Source: Nocardioides sp. SYSU D00038
GTDB taxonomy: Bacteria > Actinomycetota > Actinomycetes > Propionibacteriales > Nocardioidaceae
Direction of reading: 5' to 3'
Assembly: GCF_016924665.1 (NCBI RefSeq)
Contig: NZ_JAFFJT010000031.1
Span: 62,001 to 126,000, forward strand
DNA: 64,000 nt
The notes under the pieces were generated by a model, which worked only from the letters and a program-made list of their open reading frames with translations, searched no databases and had not been told where the DNA came from. Position numbers and translations under genes: made by a program. Below, piece after piece: positions 8,241 to 16,278 of this stretch; positions within the stretch are counted from its first letter, which is position 1; each line of letters begins with the position of its first letter.

Positions 8241-9688
8241 GGCCGCTCCCGCCCCGCGTCGAGGACCACCCGTCCCCAGGCCAGCCAGGCCAGGACCATC
8301 AGCCCCGCGACGACGACGGCCGGCGGCTGCAGCCAGGCGGGGTCGTCGGCGGAGACGTCGCGCGCGACCTCGGCCCGGAGCACGTGCACGACGCTGACGG
8401 TGTGGGCCACCGCCAGCGCGACCAGCGCGGTGACCAGCAGGCGCACGCGGTTCGGTGCTTCCCAGCCGGCCCGGTCGAGGAGGAGGCCGCACAGCGGCAG
8501 CACGCCGAGCACGAACGGGAACAGGTAGCGGCCCTGCCAGATCGAGCCCCGGGAGCCGATGGTCGCCGAGGCGACCACCACCGGCACCAGCAGCACGGCC
8601 ACGGCCGAGCCGACCACCGACACCCGCTGCCAGCCCCGGGCCCGGCGACCCGCGGCCACGACGAGCAGCAGCACGACGAGCAGCACCAGCGGGTAGACGA
8701 GGACCGGCGCCGGCTGGTCGCGGTAGGGGAACGCCCCGACCAGCTGCAGGACCCACCGGTGCACGGCGACGGCGTCCGACGGGTCGGAGTCGGCCGCCGT
8801 CGAGGCGGCGTCGGACGGTGCGCTGTAGCTGCTGGAGTCGAGCGCCCACCACACGCCCGCTGCCATCGCTGCCACGACCACCCCCGCCACCGCGGTGACG
8901 GCCGTGGCGCGCCGCCGGACCAGCGCCCACCAGCGGCGCGGGCCGACGTGCACCAGCACCACCGTGGCGATCATCAGGACGAAGAACGGGCCGAGGGTGC
9001 GCAGCCCGGAGAGCAGCACCCCTGAGACCGCCACCTGGGCCAGCAGCCAACCCACGGGCACGGACGGCGCGCCCTCGTCCGCCGACCGGCCCAGGGCGAG
9101 CAGCGCCGCCCAGAGGCTGAGCCCGGCCGCGGCTTCGAGCCCGTTGGGCGCGGCCACCACCGTGGTGTAAACGAGGGTGGGGGTCAGCGCGGTCACCAGC
9201 CCCAGCGCGGTCCAGTGCCGCATCCCGGCGGCGCGGAGCGCGGCGGCGGCGGCGAGGACGACCAGCGCGCACAGCAGCGCCGAGGTGATCCGCATGGCCT
9301 GGAGCGCGGCGGCGCCCTCGAACGGCTCGGCCACGGTGCCGATCACCCAGTAGTAGACCGGGTTGTAGTTGCTGGCCGCCGTCGCGACCTCGACCCGGCC
9401 GGCCCCCGCGGGCCGCACCGGGTTGCAGTTGTCGTGCTCGGTGTAGGGCAGCGACGCGCACTGCTCGTGGGCGGCCTCGACGAGGTCGGCGGGCACCCGG
9501 ACCAGCATCCCCCGCCCCTCGGTGGCCCGCTCGTCCAGCCGCCACTGGCCGCCGGCGACGCCGGCCGCCCGGTAGGCGTGGTCGAACTCGTCGCTCCCCC
9601 GGAACGGCGGGACCGCCAGCATCCACGCGCCCTGCGCCAGCAGGATGCCCGCGAGCACCCAGACCGGCAGGAGCCTCCCTCTCCTCAC
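8237..9688 (-). CDS. DUF2142-type multi-spanning membrane protein
   Basis: 483 residues from a GTG at 9688. After one hydrophobic segment (VWVLAGILLAQGAWMLAV) comes FRGSDEFDHAYRA and then a large external loop with NYNPVYYWVIG, the pattern of DUF2142 proteins, which resemble GT-C glycosyltransferases with about 10-12 membrane helices and an acidic motif (here D-E-F-D-H) in the first external loop. It is the first gene of the four-gene operon and may transfer a lipid-linked sugar outside the membrane; this is inference from fold similarity. The start could lie up to 30 codons upstream, but that extension is polar, crosses the palindrome region and is unlike a membrane protein start. Confidence 0.75.
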   Translation of the reverse strand: MRRGRLLPVWVLAGILLAQGAWMLAVPPFRGSDEFDHAYRAAGVAGGQWRLDERATEGRGMLVRVPADLVEAAHEQCASLPYTEHDNCNPVRPAGAGRVEVATAASNYNPVYYWVIGTVAEPFEGAAALQAMRITSALLCALVVLAAAAALRAAGMRHWTALGLVTALTPTLVYTTVVAAPNGLEAAAGLSLWAALLALGRSADEGAPSVPVGWLLAQVAVSGVLLSGLRTLGPFFVLMIATVVLVHVGPRRWWALVRRRATAVTAVAGVVVAAMAAGVWWALDSSSYSAPSDAASTAADSDPSDAVAVHRWVLQLVGAFPYRDQPAPVLVYPLVLLVVLLLVVAAGRRARGWQRVSVVGSAVAVLLVPVVVASATIGSRGSIWQGRYLFPFVLGVLPLCGLLLDRAGWEAPNRVRLLVTALVALAVAHTVSVVHVLRAEVARDVSADDPAWLQPPAVVVAGLMVLAWLAWGRVVLDAGRERP

Positions 9689-9757
9689 CGCGCAACCGTA
9701 GTGCCGCGCGACGCCGCCGCGGCCCCGAAGAGCGGCGAGCCGCCCGGGCGTGCGGGT

Positions 9758-9781
9758 GGCATGGCCCGAACGGGCCATGCC
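9758..9781. promoter_or_regulatory. 24-bp perfect palindrome between divergent glycan genes (candidate operator)
   Basis: Half-site GGCATGGCCCG, central AA, then CGGGCCATGCC: eleven matched base pairs per arm. It sits 70 bases upstream of the DUF2142 operon start and about 70 bases upstream of the -10 candidate (TAGCCT, 9840-9845) of the divergent glycosyltransferase gene. The second copy is at 1341-1366. Confidence 0.6.
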
Positions 9782-9839
9782 GGCACGGCCGCTCGGTCGG
9801 AGTTGGCCGGCGACGCCGCCGAGGGCCCCGCCCCGCCCC

Positions 9840-9845
9840 TAGCCT
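9840..9845 (+). promoter_or_regulatory. -10 element for the GT2/DUF2304 pair
   Basis: TAGCCT, placed relative to the palindrome almost exactly as TAGCGT is at 1421 (about 70 versus 68 bases from the palindrome centre). Confidence 0.4.
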
Positions 9846-9914
9846 GCCGACAGGGAGATCCCGTGGCACGCGGTGAGGGTCGCGCGTCCGGGGTCAGGGA
9901 GAGGGAGTGACCGG

Positions 9915-10655
9915 ATGGTCCCCACAGCAACGCCGCGTCCGCGCGACGCCGAGCCGGTCGTCGTGCCCGGCAACCACGACACCTGCGTCGTCGTGCCGAT
10001 GTACGACGAGGCGGGAGTGATCGCCTCGGTCGTCGCCGAGCTGCGCGGCCGGTTCGACCGGGTCGTGTGCGTCGACGACGGCTCCCGCGACGCGAGCGCG
10101 ACCCTGGCCGCCGCCGCCGGCGCCGACGTCGTGCGCCACCCGGTCAACCTCGGGCAGGGCGCCGCCCTCGAGACCGGCATCCGCTACGCGCTCGCCCAGC
10201 CCGGCGTCGACTACGTCGTGACCTACGACGCCGACGGGCAGCACTCGCTGGCCGACGCCGAGGCGATGGTGCGGCTGGCCCGGGCCGAGGGCCTCCAGGT
10301 GGTGCTGGGCTCGCGCTTCCTCGCCACCCTCAGCGACGTGCCGGCGGGCCGCCGCCGGCTGCTGCGGGCCGCCGTCCGCTTCACCCGGTCGACCACCGGG
10401 CTGGACGTCACCGACGCCCACAACGGGCTGCGGGTGCTGCGCCGCGACGCGGCCGCCGGACTCCGGCTGCGGCTGCACGGGATGTCCCACGCCAGCGAGA
10501 TCCTCGGACAGGTGGCCCGGGGCGGCTACAGCTACGCCGAGCACCCGGTGACGATCCGCTACACCGACTACAGCCGTGCCAAGGGCCAGCGCGGCTGGAA
10601 CGCCCTCAACATCGTCTTCGACCTCGTCGTCGACCGGCTCCGGGCCGCCGCATGA
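9915..10655 (+). CDS. Family 2 glycosyltransferase (dolichyl-phosphate mannosyltransferase-like)
   Basis: 246 residues. The ATG at 9915 is preferred over the GTG at 9873 because AGGGAGAGGGAG ends 7 bases before it. The motifs TCVVVPMYDEAG, VVCVDDGSRD and VTYDADGQHS are the classic start, acidic and DxD motifs of polyprenyl-phosphate glycosyltransferases. No C-terminal membrane helices are present, so it is the soluble short form. The next gene (DUF2304, overlapping by ATGA) encodes a small membrane protein that commonly accompanies such enzymes. Likely role: moving a sugar to a polyprenyl phosphate for use by extracytoplasmic transferases such as the divergent DUF2142 protein. Confidence 0.85.
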   Translation: MVPTATPRPRDAEPVVVPGNHDTCVVVPMYDEAGVIASVVAELRGRFDRVVCVDDGSRDASATLAAAAGADVVRHPVNLGQGAALETGIRYALAQPGVDYVVTYDADGQHSLADAEAMVRLARAEGLQVVLGSRFLATLSDVPAGRRRLLRAAVRFTRSTTGLDVTDAHNGLRVLRRDAAAGLRLRLHGMSHASEILGQVARGGYSYAEHPVTIRYTDYSRAKGQRGWNALNIVFDLVVDRLRAAA

Positions 10656-11017
10656 TCATCAAGCTGATCCTGGTGGCCGCGCTCGCCGGGGCGGCGGTCA
10701 CCCTGGTGCGCGGCCGTCGTACGGCGCTGAGCCTGCTGGTGCGGCGGGCACTCACGCTCGGCGTCCTCGCTGCGGGGGTGGTGGCCGTGCTGTTCCCGGC
10801 CACCGTCACTGAGGTCGCCCGCGCCGTCGGCGTCGGTCGCGGCACCGACCTGGTGCTCTACCTGCTGGTCGTCACCTTCCTGTTCGTGTCGATCTCGCTC
10901 TACCTGCGCCTGGGCGAGATGCACGACCGCTACGTGGAGCTGGCGCGGCGGGTCGCCCTCCACGAGGCCGACCCCGACGCACACGAGACCAACCGCCGGC
11001 TCACCCCGCGACGCTGA
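10652..11017 (+). CDS. DUF2304 small membrane protein
   Basis: 121 residues with three hydrophobic segments (about 2-18, 33-53 and 67-84) and a charged C-terminal tail beginning LGEMHDRYVELARRVA. It begins at the ATG that overlaps the glycosyltransferase stop (ATGA). DUF2304 proteins are regularly found directly after GT2 genes and are believed to be membrane partners or anchors for them; the molecular function is not established. The tight coupling supports a two-subunit unit here. Confidence 0.8.
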   Translation: MIIKLILVAALAGAAVTLVRGRRTALSLLVRRALTLGVLAAGVVAVLFPATVTEVARAVGVGRGTDLVLYLLVVTFLFVSISLYLRLGEMHDRYVELARRVALHEADPDAHETNRRLTPRR

Positions 11018-11082
11018 GCCCCGCGGCGCGGGACGGCCGGGCGGGCCGCCGCGTCGGTGCCGCTCCCCGCGCGGGCCGTGAC

Positions 11083-11088
11083 TACCAT
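11083..11088 (+). promoter_or_regulatory. -10 element of a leaderless promoter (YgjV-like gene)
   Basis: TACCAT ends 6 bases before the GTG at 11095, and no ribosome binding site is seen. Confidence 0.5.
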
Positions 11089-11094
11089 TCCCCG

Positions 11095-11721
11095 GTGAAC
11101 TGGCTCGGCGAGCACTGGCTCGACATCCTCGGCTGGGGCGGCAGCGCGCTGCTGGTCTTCTCGCTGCTCCAGGCCCGGGTGCTGCGCTTCCGCACCTACA
11201 ACCTCGTCGCCTGCGTGATCCTCGTCGTCTTCAACGCCGCCATCGGCGTCTGGCCGATGGTCGGCATGAACGTCGTGCTCGCCCTCATCAACATCTGGTT
11301 CCTGGTGCGGCTGACGCGCGACCGTCACGACCAGGCGGCGTTCTCGGTGGTGGAGGTCGGCATCGACGACCACTACCTCGCGCACGTCCTCGGCGTGCAC
11401 GGCGCCGACGTCGCGCGCTTCCAGCCCGACTTCACCTGGCCGGCCGCTGACCCGGCGGACCACGCGTTCGTGGTGCTGCGCGGCGACGAGACCGTCGGCG
11501 TGGTGCTGCTCGACGCCGACGGCGACGTCGCCCGGGTGCGCCTCGACTACGTGACGCCGCGCTACCGCGACTTCACCCCGGGCGAGTTCGTGTGGCGGCA
11601 CAGCACCGTCCTGCGTGATCTCGGCCTGCGGCGGGTGGTCACGCCGCCCGGCATGGTGGGCGCCTACTACGACCGCCTCGGCTTCCGTCGCGACGGCGAC
11701 CACTGGGTCCTCGACCTCTAG
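11095..11721 (+). CDS. YgjV-like membrane domain fused to a GNAT-like cytoplasmic domain
   Basis: 208 residues in two parts. Residues 1-75 hold three hydrophobic segments (DILGWGGSALLVFSLL, YNLVACVILVVFNAAIGVW, NVVLALINIWFLV), the pattern of YgjV-type inner membrane proteins. Residues 80-208 are soluble and end with LRRVVTPPGMVGAYYDRLGFRRDGDHWVLDL, reminiscent of the last strand-helix of GNAT acetyltransferases (YY.RLGF). No complete acetyl-CoA loop (R/Q-x-x-G-x-G/A) is visible, so the domain may be catalytically inactive. The GTG start follows a leaderless-type -10 element. Function unknown. Confidence 0.65.
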   Translation: MNWLGEHWLDILGWGGSALLVFSLLQARVLRFRTYNLVACVILVVFNAAIGVWPMVGMNVVLALINIWFLVRLTRDRHDQAAFSVVEVGIDDHYLAHVLGVHGADVARFQPDFTWPAADPADHAFVVLRGDETVGVVLLDADGDVARVRLDYVTPRYRDFTPGEFVWRHSTVLRDLGLRRVVTPPGMVGAYYDRLGFRRDGDHWVLDL

Positions 11722-11728
11722 CCGTCCG

Positions 11729-12754
11729 CTAGCCCGAGGAGGCCGCGACCCACTTCTCCAGCGTCGCGGCGGCGGCCCCGCTGTCGATCGCCTCGGCGGC
11801 CCGGCCCACCCCGGTGGCGAGCGACTCCTCGACCGGCGCTCCCGGTGCGTCGTGCACGGCCAGGGCCGCGCCGGCGTTGAGCACGACGGCGTCGCGCACC
11901 GGACCGGTCTCGCCGGCCAGCACCCGGCGCACCACGTCGGCGTTGTGGGCGACGTCGCCGCCGCGCAGGTCGGCGGTGGTGGCAGGCGCGAGGCCGTACG
12001 CCGCCGGGTCGACCCGGGCCGTGGTCACCTCGCCGTCGTGGACCACCCACACCGACGAGGTCGTGGTGGTGGTCAGCTCGTCGAGCCCGTCGTCGCCACG
12101 GAACACCCAGGCGTCGACACCCCGGGCGGCGTAGACGCCGGCCATCACCGGCGCCATCCGCGGGTCGGCGCAGCCGATCGCGTTGGCCTGCGGGCGGGTG
12201 GGGTTGGCCAGCGGACCGAGGAAGTTGAACGCCGTGCCGATGCCGAGCTCGCGGCGCGGGCCGCCGGCGTGGCGCAGCGCGGGGTGGAAGGCGGCCGCGA
12301 AGCAGAAGGTGATGCCGGCCTCGTCGACCAGAGCGGCCACCCGGTCGGCCGGCAGGTCCAGGCGGATGCCGAGGGCCTCGAGCACGTCGGCGGAGCCGGA
12401 CTGCGAGGAGGCCGAGCGGTTGCCGTGCTTGGCCACGCGCGCCCCCGCACCGGCAGCCACGATCGCGGCCATGGTGGAGATGTTGACCGACATCGAGCGG
12501 TCGCCGCCGGTGCCGACGACGTCGAGCAGCCGACCGGGCACCGTGATCGGGGTCGCGACCTCGAACATCGCCGCGACCAGCCCGGTCATCTCGGCGATGG
12601 TCTCGCCCTTGGCCCGCAACGCCACCGCGAAGCCGGCGATCTGGGCGGGGCTCGCCTCGCCGGAGAGGATCTCGCCCATCGCCCACCGGGCCTGGTCGTC
12701 GGTGAGGTCGGCACCCGCGACGAGCGCGCCGAGCACCTCGGGCCAGCTGGCCAT
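11729..12754 (-). CDS. trpD: Anthranilate phosphoribosyltransferase
   Basis: 341 residues, the usual length. It transfers phosphoribose from PRPP to anthranilate in tryptophan synthesis. The PRPP-binding signature [17 protein letters not shown] is at about residues 81-97, and [21 protein letters not shown] (residues about 109-129) carries the conserved KHGNR/S-GSAD segment. The gene stands alone from other trp genes, next to ctaE-qcrCAB, a placement also known from Mycobacterium. It starts 17 bases after the receiver-like gene on the same strand and is probably co-transcribed with it. Confidence 0.96.
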   Translation of the reverse strand: MASWPEVLGALVAGADLTDDQARWAMGEILSGEASPAQIAGFAVALRAKGETIAEMTGLVAAMFEVATPITVPGRLLDVVGTGGDRSMSVNISTMAAIVAAGAGARVAKHGNRSASSQSGSADVLEALGIRLDLPADRVAALVDEAGITFCFAAAFHPALRHAGGPRRELGIGTAFNFLGPLANPTRPQANAIGCADPRMAPVMAGVYAARGVDAWVFRGDDGLDELTTTTTSSVWVVHDGEVTTARVDPAAYGLAPATTADLRGGDVAHNADVVRRVLAGETGPVRDAVVLNAGAALAVHDAPGAPVEESLATGVGRAAEAIDSGAAAATLEKWVAASSG

Positions 12755-12770
12755 GCGCGTCAGCCGGTCG

Positions 12771-13193
12771 TCAGGCCGTGGGGGCGGGCACGCGCGCGCG
12801 GAGCAGTCCCACGACGGTCTCGGCCAGCCGGATCGGGTCGATCGGGTGGGAGACCGCGGCCTCGGCGCGCGACCAGGTGGCCAGCCAGGCGTCCTGCGGG
12901 CGGCCGGTCAGCACGACCACCGGCGGGCACTGGTAGATCTCGTCCTTGAGCTGCTTGGCGATGCCCATCCCGCCGGCCGGGACCGCCTCGCCGTCGAGGA
13001 TCGCCAGCGCGATGCCCCCGGCGTCCATGTTCTGGATGACGACCGGCTCGGTCGCCACCTCGACGTACTCCAGCTCGGGGAGGTCGGGGTGGGGACGGCG
13101 GCCCAGCGCCAGGATGACCTGCTGGCGGGTGTCGACGTCGTCGCTGTAGACGAGCACCTTCAGCGGGGCGGGCTTCGCGGTCGTGTCGCTCAC
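12771..13193 (-). CDS. Single-domain receiver-like protein lacking the conserved lysine
   Basis: 140 residues, only a CheY-like fold with no output domain. The acidic pair D18-D19 (VYSDD), the phospho-acceptor position D67 (AILDGEA) and the conserved Thr (VVLTGRP, T96) are present. The lysine of the usual K-P turn is replaced by histidine (SHPIDP, H116-P117), so phosphorylation may be altered or lost. The GTG start at 13193 follows TAGCAT by 6 bases. It precedes trpD and lies beside the bc1/oxidase genes; a regulatory role in respiration is conceivable but unproven. Confidence 0.7.
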   Translation of the reverse strand: MSDTTAKPAPLKVLVYSDDVDTRQQVILALGRRPHPDLPELEYVEVATEPVVIQNMDAGGIALAILDGEAVPAGGMGIAKQLKDEIYQCPPVVVLTGRPQDAWLATWSRAEAAVSHPIDPIRLAETVVGLLRARVPAPTA

Positions 13194-13199
13194 GGGGCG

Positions 13200-13205
13200 A
13201 TGCTA
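13200..13205 (-). promoter_or_regulatory. -10 element of a leaderless promoter (receiver-like gene)
   Basis: On the minus strand TAGCAT ends 6 bases before the GTG at 13193. Confidence 0.5.
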
Positions 13206-13219
13206 CCGCGACTGCCCGC

Positions 13220-13225
13220 TAGCGT
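13220..13225 (+). promoter_or_regulatory. -10 element of a leaderless promoter (SRPBCC-like gene)
   Basis: TAGCGT ends 7 bases before the GTG at 13233. It is divergent from the promoter at 13200-13205. Confidence 0.5.
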
Positions 13226-13232
13226 TCGGGGC

Positions 13233-13727
13233 GTGGTGGTCCCCCTCGTCGTCGAGCGTCGGGTCGTGCTGCCGCGCCCGGCGGCGCAGGTGTGGGCGCG
13301 GGTCACGACGCCGGAGGGCATCGCGGACGAGCTGCGCCCGGTGCTGGTGATGACGGTGCCGCCGGGGCTGCGCGGCCGCAGCATCGCCGAGGGCGACGCC
13401 CTCGTCGGCCGGCCGCTCGGCCGGGCCTGGCTGCTGCTGCTCGGCGTGCTGCCCGTGGAGTACGACGCGATGACGCTGGTCTCGGTGGGAGCGCGATCGT
13501 TCCACGAGCGCTCGACCATGCTCTCCCTGCGCCGCTGGGAGCACGAGCGCTCCGTCGTCGAGGTCGACGCGGCTCGCTGCGAGGTCGTCGACCGGCTCAC
13601 GCTCGAGCCGCGCTGGGCCCCTCTCGGGGCGGTGGCGTGCCGGGTGGTCGGGGCGCTGTTCAGCCACCGCCACCGGCGGCTGGTCCGCTGGACCGATCAG
13701 CCGACCGGTCAGCCGGTCGGTCACTGA
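13233..13727 (+). CDS. SRPBCC/START-like ligand-binding protein
   Basis: 164 residues starting at a GTG just after a leaderless-type promoter. The opening VVERRVVLPRPAAQVWARVTTPEGIADEL is the first strand and helix pair of the SRPBCC fold, which forms a hydrophobic cavity for lipids or small ligands. The ligand is unknown. The 3' end overlaps the convergent CtaG-type gene by 68 bases, and that overlap is built of short CGACCGGT-like repeats (13689-13724), giving the tail TDQPTGQPVGH. Confidence 0.65.
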   Translation: MVVPLVVERRVVLPRPAAQVWARVTTPEGIADELRPVLVMTVPPGLRGRSIAEGDALVGRPLGRAWLLLLGVLPVEYDAMTLVSVGARSFHERSTMLSLRRWEHERSVVEVDAARCEVVDRLTLEPRWAPLGAVACRVVGALFSHRHRRLVRWTDQPTGQPVGH

Positions 13728-14661
13728 CCCCCACGCTCGCGGCCCGCTCCCGTGCCTCGATGCGGTCGAGCCGGCGGTCCTCGCGCTCGGCCTCCTTCAG
13801 CGACGAGCGCACCCACTGGGCGAACAGCACCCCGAAGAAGATCAACCCGATCAGGTCGCCGGAGCCCCACAGGATGCCGCCGGCGAGGTGCTGGTCGTCG
13901 AGGGCGTCCGGCAGCCACCGACCCATCGGCCCCTCGCGCAGCGCGAGGTAGTGCTGCTCGCCGATCAGCGTCTCCTGGCCCATGATCGTGACGCCGAGGA
14001 AGGCGTGGAACGGCAGCGTCAGCACGGTCAGCAGCACCCGGAACGGGTAGCCGACCCGGCCCGGCACCGGGTCGATGCCCATGAGCGGCCAGAAGAACAG
14101 GGCGCCCACGGCGACCAGGTGGAAGTGCATCGCCTCGTGCACCCATGCCGAGTCGAGCGAGGCGTCGTACCAGCCGGTGTAGTAGAGCGCCCACGGCGAG
14201 ACGACGTAGACGAGGAAGGTCAGCGGCGGGAACGACAGCACCCGGGCCACCCGAGAGTGCAGGACGGCGAGCAGCCAGCGGCGCGGCGCCGCCGGCAGCG
14301 TGCGCAGCGCCAGGGTGACCGGTGCGCCCAGCGCCAGCGCCAGCGGCACCACCATCGAGAGCAGCATGTGCTGGACCATGTGGACGCTGAGCAGGGTCTC
14401 GTCGTAGGCCGCCAGCCCGGACGTCGTGGCGAAGACGAACGAGCCCAGTCCGAGGCCGACGAAGGCCAGCGTGCGACCGACCGGCCAGGCGTCGCCGCGG
14501 CGGTGCAGCGAGCGCACGCCCACGAGGTAGAGACCACCCGCCCAGACGGCCACGACGAACGGCACCGGGGCCAGGCCCCACTCGGTGACGATGCGGCCCC
14601 AGCCCCACTCCGGGAGGTCGCCGCCGGCCGCGGCGAGGGGGCTCAGCAGCGGGACGACCAC
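13660..14661 (-). CDS. Cytochrome c oxidase assembly protein, CtaG (Caa3_CtaG) family
   Basis: 333 residues with about seven membrane helices. The GTG at 14661 is selected because TAAACT lies just upstream and the protein then starts directly before the first external segment. Histidines fitting copper delivery appear in VHMVQHMLLSMVVPLALALG and VHEAMHFHLVAVGALFFWPL. The family inserts copper into cytochrome oxidase, consistent with ctaE-qcrCAB being transcribed divergently from the same 74-bp gap. The C-terminal tail (DRPADRSADRSSG) is polar and repetitive and overlaps the convergent SRPBCC-like gene. Confidence 0.85.
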   Translation of the reverse strand: MVVPLLSPLAAAGGDLPEWGWGRIVTEWGLAPVPFVVAVWAGGLYLVGVRSLHRRGDAWPVGRTLAFVGLGLGSFVFATTSGLAAYDETLLSVHMVQHMLLSMVVPLALALGAPVTLALRTLPAAPRRWLLAVLHSRVARVLSFPPLTFLVYVVSPWALYYTGWYDASLDSAWVHEAMHFHLVAVGALFFWPLMGIDPVPGRVGYPFRVLLTVLTLPFHAFLGVTIMGQETLIGEQHYLALREGPMGRWLPDALDDQHLAGGILWGSGDLIGLIFFGVLFAQWVRSSLKEAEREDRRLDRIEARERAASVGVSDRPADRSADRSSGPAAGGGG

Positions 14662-14668
14662 CTTGTGA

Positions 14669-14674
14669 AGTTTA
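14669..14674 (-). promoter_or_regulatory. -10 element for the CtaG-type gene
   Basis: TAAACT on the minus strand ends 7 bases before the GTG at 14661. Confidence 0.4.
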
Positions 14675-14722
14675 TGACGCGCCAAACCCGGGGGTCGGGG
14701 TGCCCTCCGGATCGAGCCAAGA

Positions 14723-14728
14723 CATAAT
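14723..14728 (+). promoter_or_regulatory. -10 element of a leaderless promoter for ctaE-qcrCAB
   Basis: CATAAT ends 6 bases before the GTG at 14735. It is the most TATAAT-like hexamer among the -10 candidates proposed here, fitting a strong respiratory promoter. Confidence 0.55.
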
Positions 14729-14734
14729 GAGCGC

Positions 14735-15379
14735 GTGGCGACAGCAGCGGCTTCGACGATCCCGGCATCCCGGCTCCACGGGCAGCACGGCCGACCGGAC
14801 ATGGTCAGCGTGGGGACCATCATCTGGCTCTCCAGCGAGCTGATGTTCTTCGCGGCCCTGTTCGCGTCGTACTTCACGATCCGGTCGGTCAGCTCCGACC
14901 TGTGGCAGCAGAACACGGACCTGCTGAACATCCCGTTCGCCTCGGTCAACACCACGATCCTGGTGCTGTCGTCGCTGACCTGCCAGCTCGGCGTGTTCGC
15001 CGCCGAGCGCGGACAGGTGGGCCGCACCGGGTCGCTGCTCGACGTGCGGGGCTGGGGCCTGCGCGAGTGGTTCATCCTGACCTACGTCATGGGCGCGATC
15101 TTCATCGCCGGCCAGGCCACCGAGTACGCCACGCTCGTGCAGGAGGACGTGACGATCCAGAGCTCGGCCTACGGCTCGATGTTCTACCTCACCACCGGCT
15201 TCCACGGCATCCACGTGACCGGCGGCCTGATCGCCTTCCTCTTCGTCCTGGGCCGCACCTACCTCGCCCGACGCTTCACCCACGAGCAGGCGGTCAGCGC
15301 CGTGGTCGTCTCCTACTACTGGCACTTCGTCGACGTCGTCTGGATCGGGCTGTTCGCCACGATCTACCTGGTCAAGTGA
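14735..15379 (+). CDS. ctaE: Cytochrome c oxidase subunit III
   Basis: 214 residues, five to seven membrane helices. The core [20 protein letters not shown] and the end [21 protein letters not shown] are characteristic of heme-copper oxidase subunit III, as is FHGIHVTGG in the middle. It stabilises subunit I of the aa3 oxidase. In actinobacteria it stands at the head of qcrCAB, and the bc1 complex and oxidase form a supercomplex; that order is kept here. Translation probably starts at the very 5' end of the mRNA. Confidence 0.95.
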   Translation: MATAAASTIPASRLHGQHGRPDMVSVGTIIWLSSELMFFAALFASYFTIRSVSSDLWQQNTDLLNIPFASVNTTILVLSSLTCQLGVFAAERGQVGRTGSLLDVRGWGLREWFILTYVMGAIFIAGQATEYATLVQEDVTIQSSAYGSMFYLTTGFHGIHVTGGLIAFLFVLGRTYLARRFTHEQAVSAVVVSYYWHFVDVVWIGLFATIYLVK

Positions 15380-15405
15380 CCGCCCGACCAACCCAAGGGA
15401 CAATC

Positions 15406-16278
15406 GTGCGCTTCCTCAACCGCTCCGTCGGCCGGCTGTCGCGACACCGTCGCGGCCCCGTCGCGGGCCTGGTCCTCCTCCTGCTCGGCCTGCTGGTCTC
15501 GGGCGGCCTCTACGCCGGCCTGGCGCCGGCCAGCGCCGACGAGACCCGCACCGACGCCGAGCTGATCGCCGAGGGCCGCGAGCTCTTCCTGGTCAGCTGC
15601 GCCTTCTGCCACGGCCAGAACGGCGAGGGCCTCGAGACCCTCAACGGCAACATCCTCGGCCCCTCGCTGGTCGGCGTCGGCGCGGCGGCGGTCGACTTCC
15701 AGGTCGGCACCGGCCGGATGCCGATGGCCCAGCCGGGCGCCCAGGCCCCCACCAAGCCCGAGGAGCTCGACGAGGACGAGACCGAGGCGGTCGCCGCCTT
15801 CGTCGCCTCGCTCGGCCCCGGCCCGGCGGTCCCTTCGCCCGAGGACTACAGCCTCGACGGCCTCGACGACGAGGAGCGCGAGCAGGCCATCGTCCGCGGT
15901 GGACAGATCTTCCTCACCAACTGCACGGCCTGCCACAACTTCAACGGCAAGGGCGGTGCCATGCCTCGCGGCGGTGCGGCGCCCGACCTGAGCAACACCA
16001 CGCCCGAGCACATCTACGAGGCGATGCTCACCGGCCCGGGCCAGATGGACTCCTTCTCCAACGGCAACCTCTCGCCCGAGGAGAAGCGCGACGTCATCGC
16101 CTACCTGATGAACCTGCGCGAGCAGCCCAACTACGGCGGCTTCACCCTTGGCGGCCTCGGTCCGGTCTCGGAGGGCCTGTTCGCCTGGCTGGGCGGCATC
16201 GGCGCCCTGGTCGCCTTCGCGGTGTGGATCGCCGCGCACACCACGCGTTCGAGCAAGAAGAAGGGCGAGACGGCGTGA
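15406..16278 (+). CDS. qcrC: Cytochrome bc1 complex diheme cytochrome c subunit
   Basis: 290 residues from a GTG preceded by AAGGGA. An N-terminal signal/anchor helix is followed by two cytochrome c domains, each with a CXXCH heme site (CAFCH near residue 65 and CTACH near residue 170), and a C-terminal membrane helix (LFAWLGGIGALVAFAVWIAA). Actinobacterial QcrC uses the two hemes to pass electrons directly from the bc1 complex to the oxidase without a soluble cytochrome c. Its stop overlaps the qcrA start (GTGA). Confidence 0.96.
   Translation: MRFLNRSVGRLSRHRRGPVAGLVLLLLGLLVSGGLYAGLAPASADETRTDAELIAEGRELFLVSCAFCHGQNGEGLETLNGNILGPSLVGVGAAAVDFQVGTGRMPMAQPGAQAPTKPEELDEDETEAVAAFVASLGPGPAVPSPEDYSLDGLDDEEREQAIVRGGQIFLTNCTACHNFNGKGGAMPRGGAAPDLSNTTPEHIYEAMLTGPGQMDSFSNGNLSPEEKRDVIAYLMNLREQPNYGGFTLGGLGPVSEGLFAWLGGIGALVAFAVWIAAHTTRSSKKKGETA

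Noticed and set aside
15364-16239. Minus-strand frame of 291 residues over qcrC
   Set aside because: Antisense shadow of a gene with two intact heme motifs.
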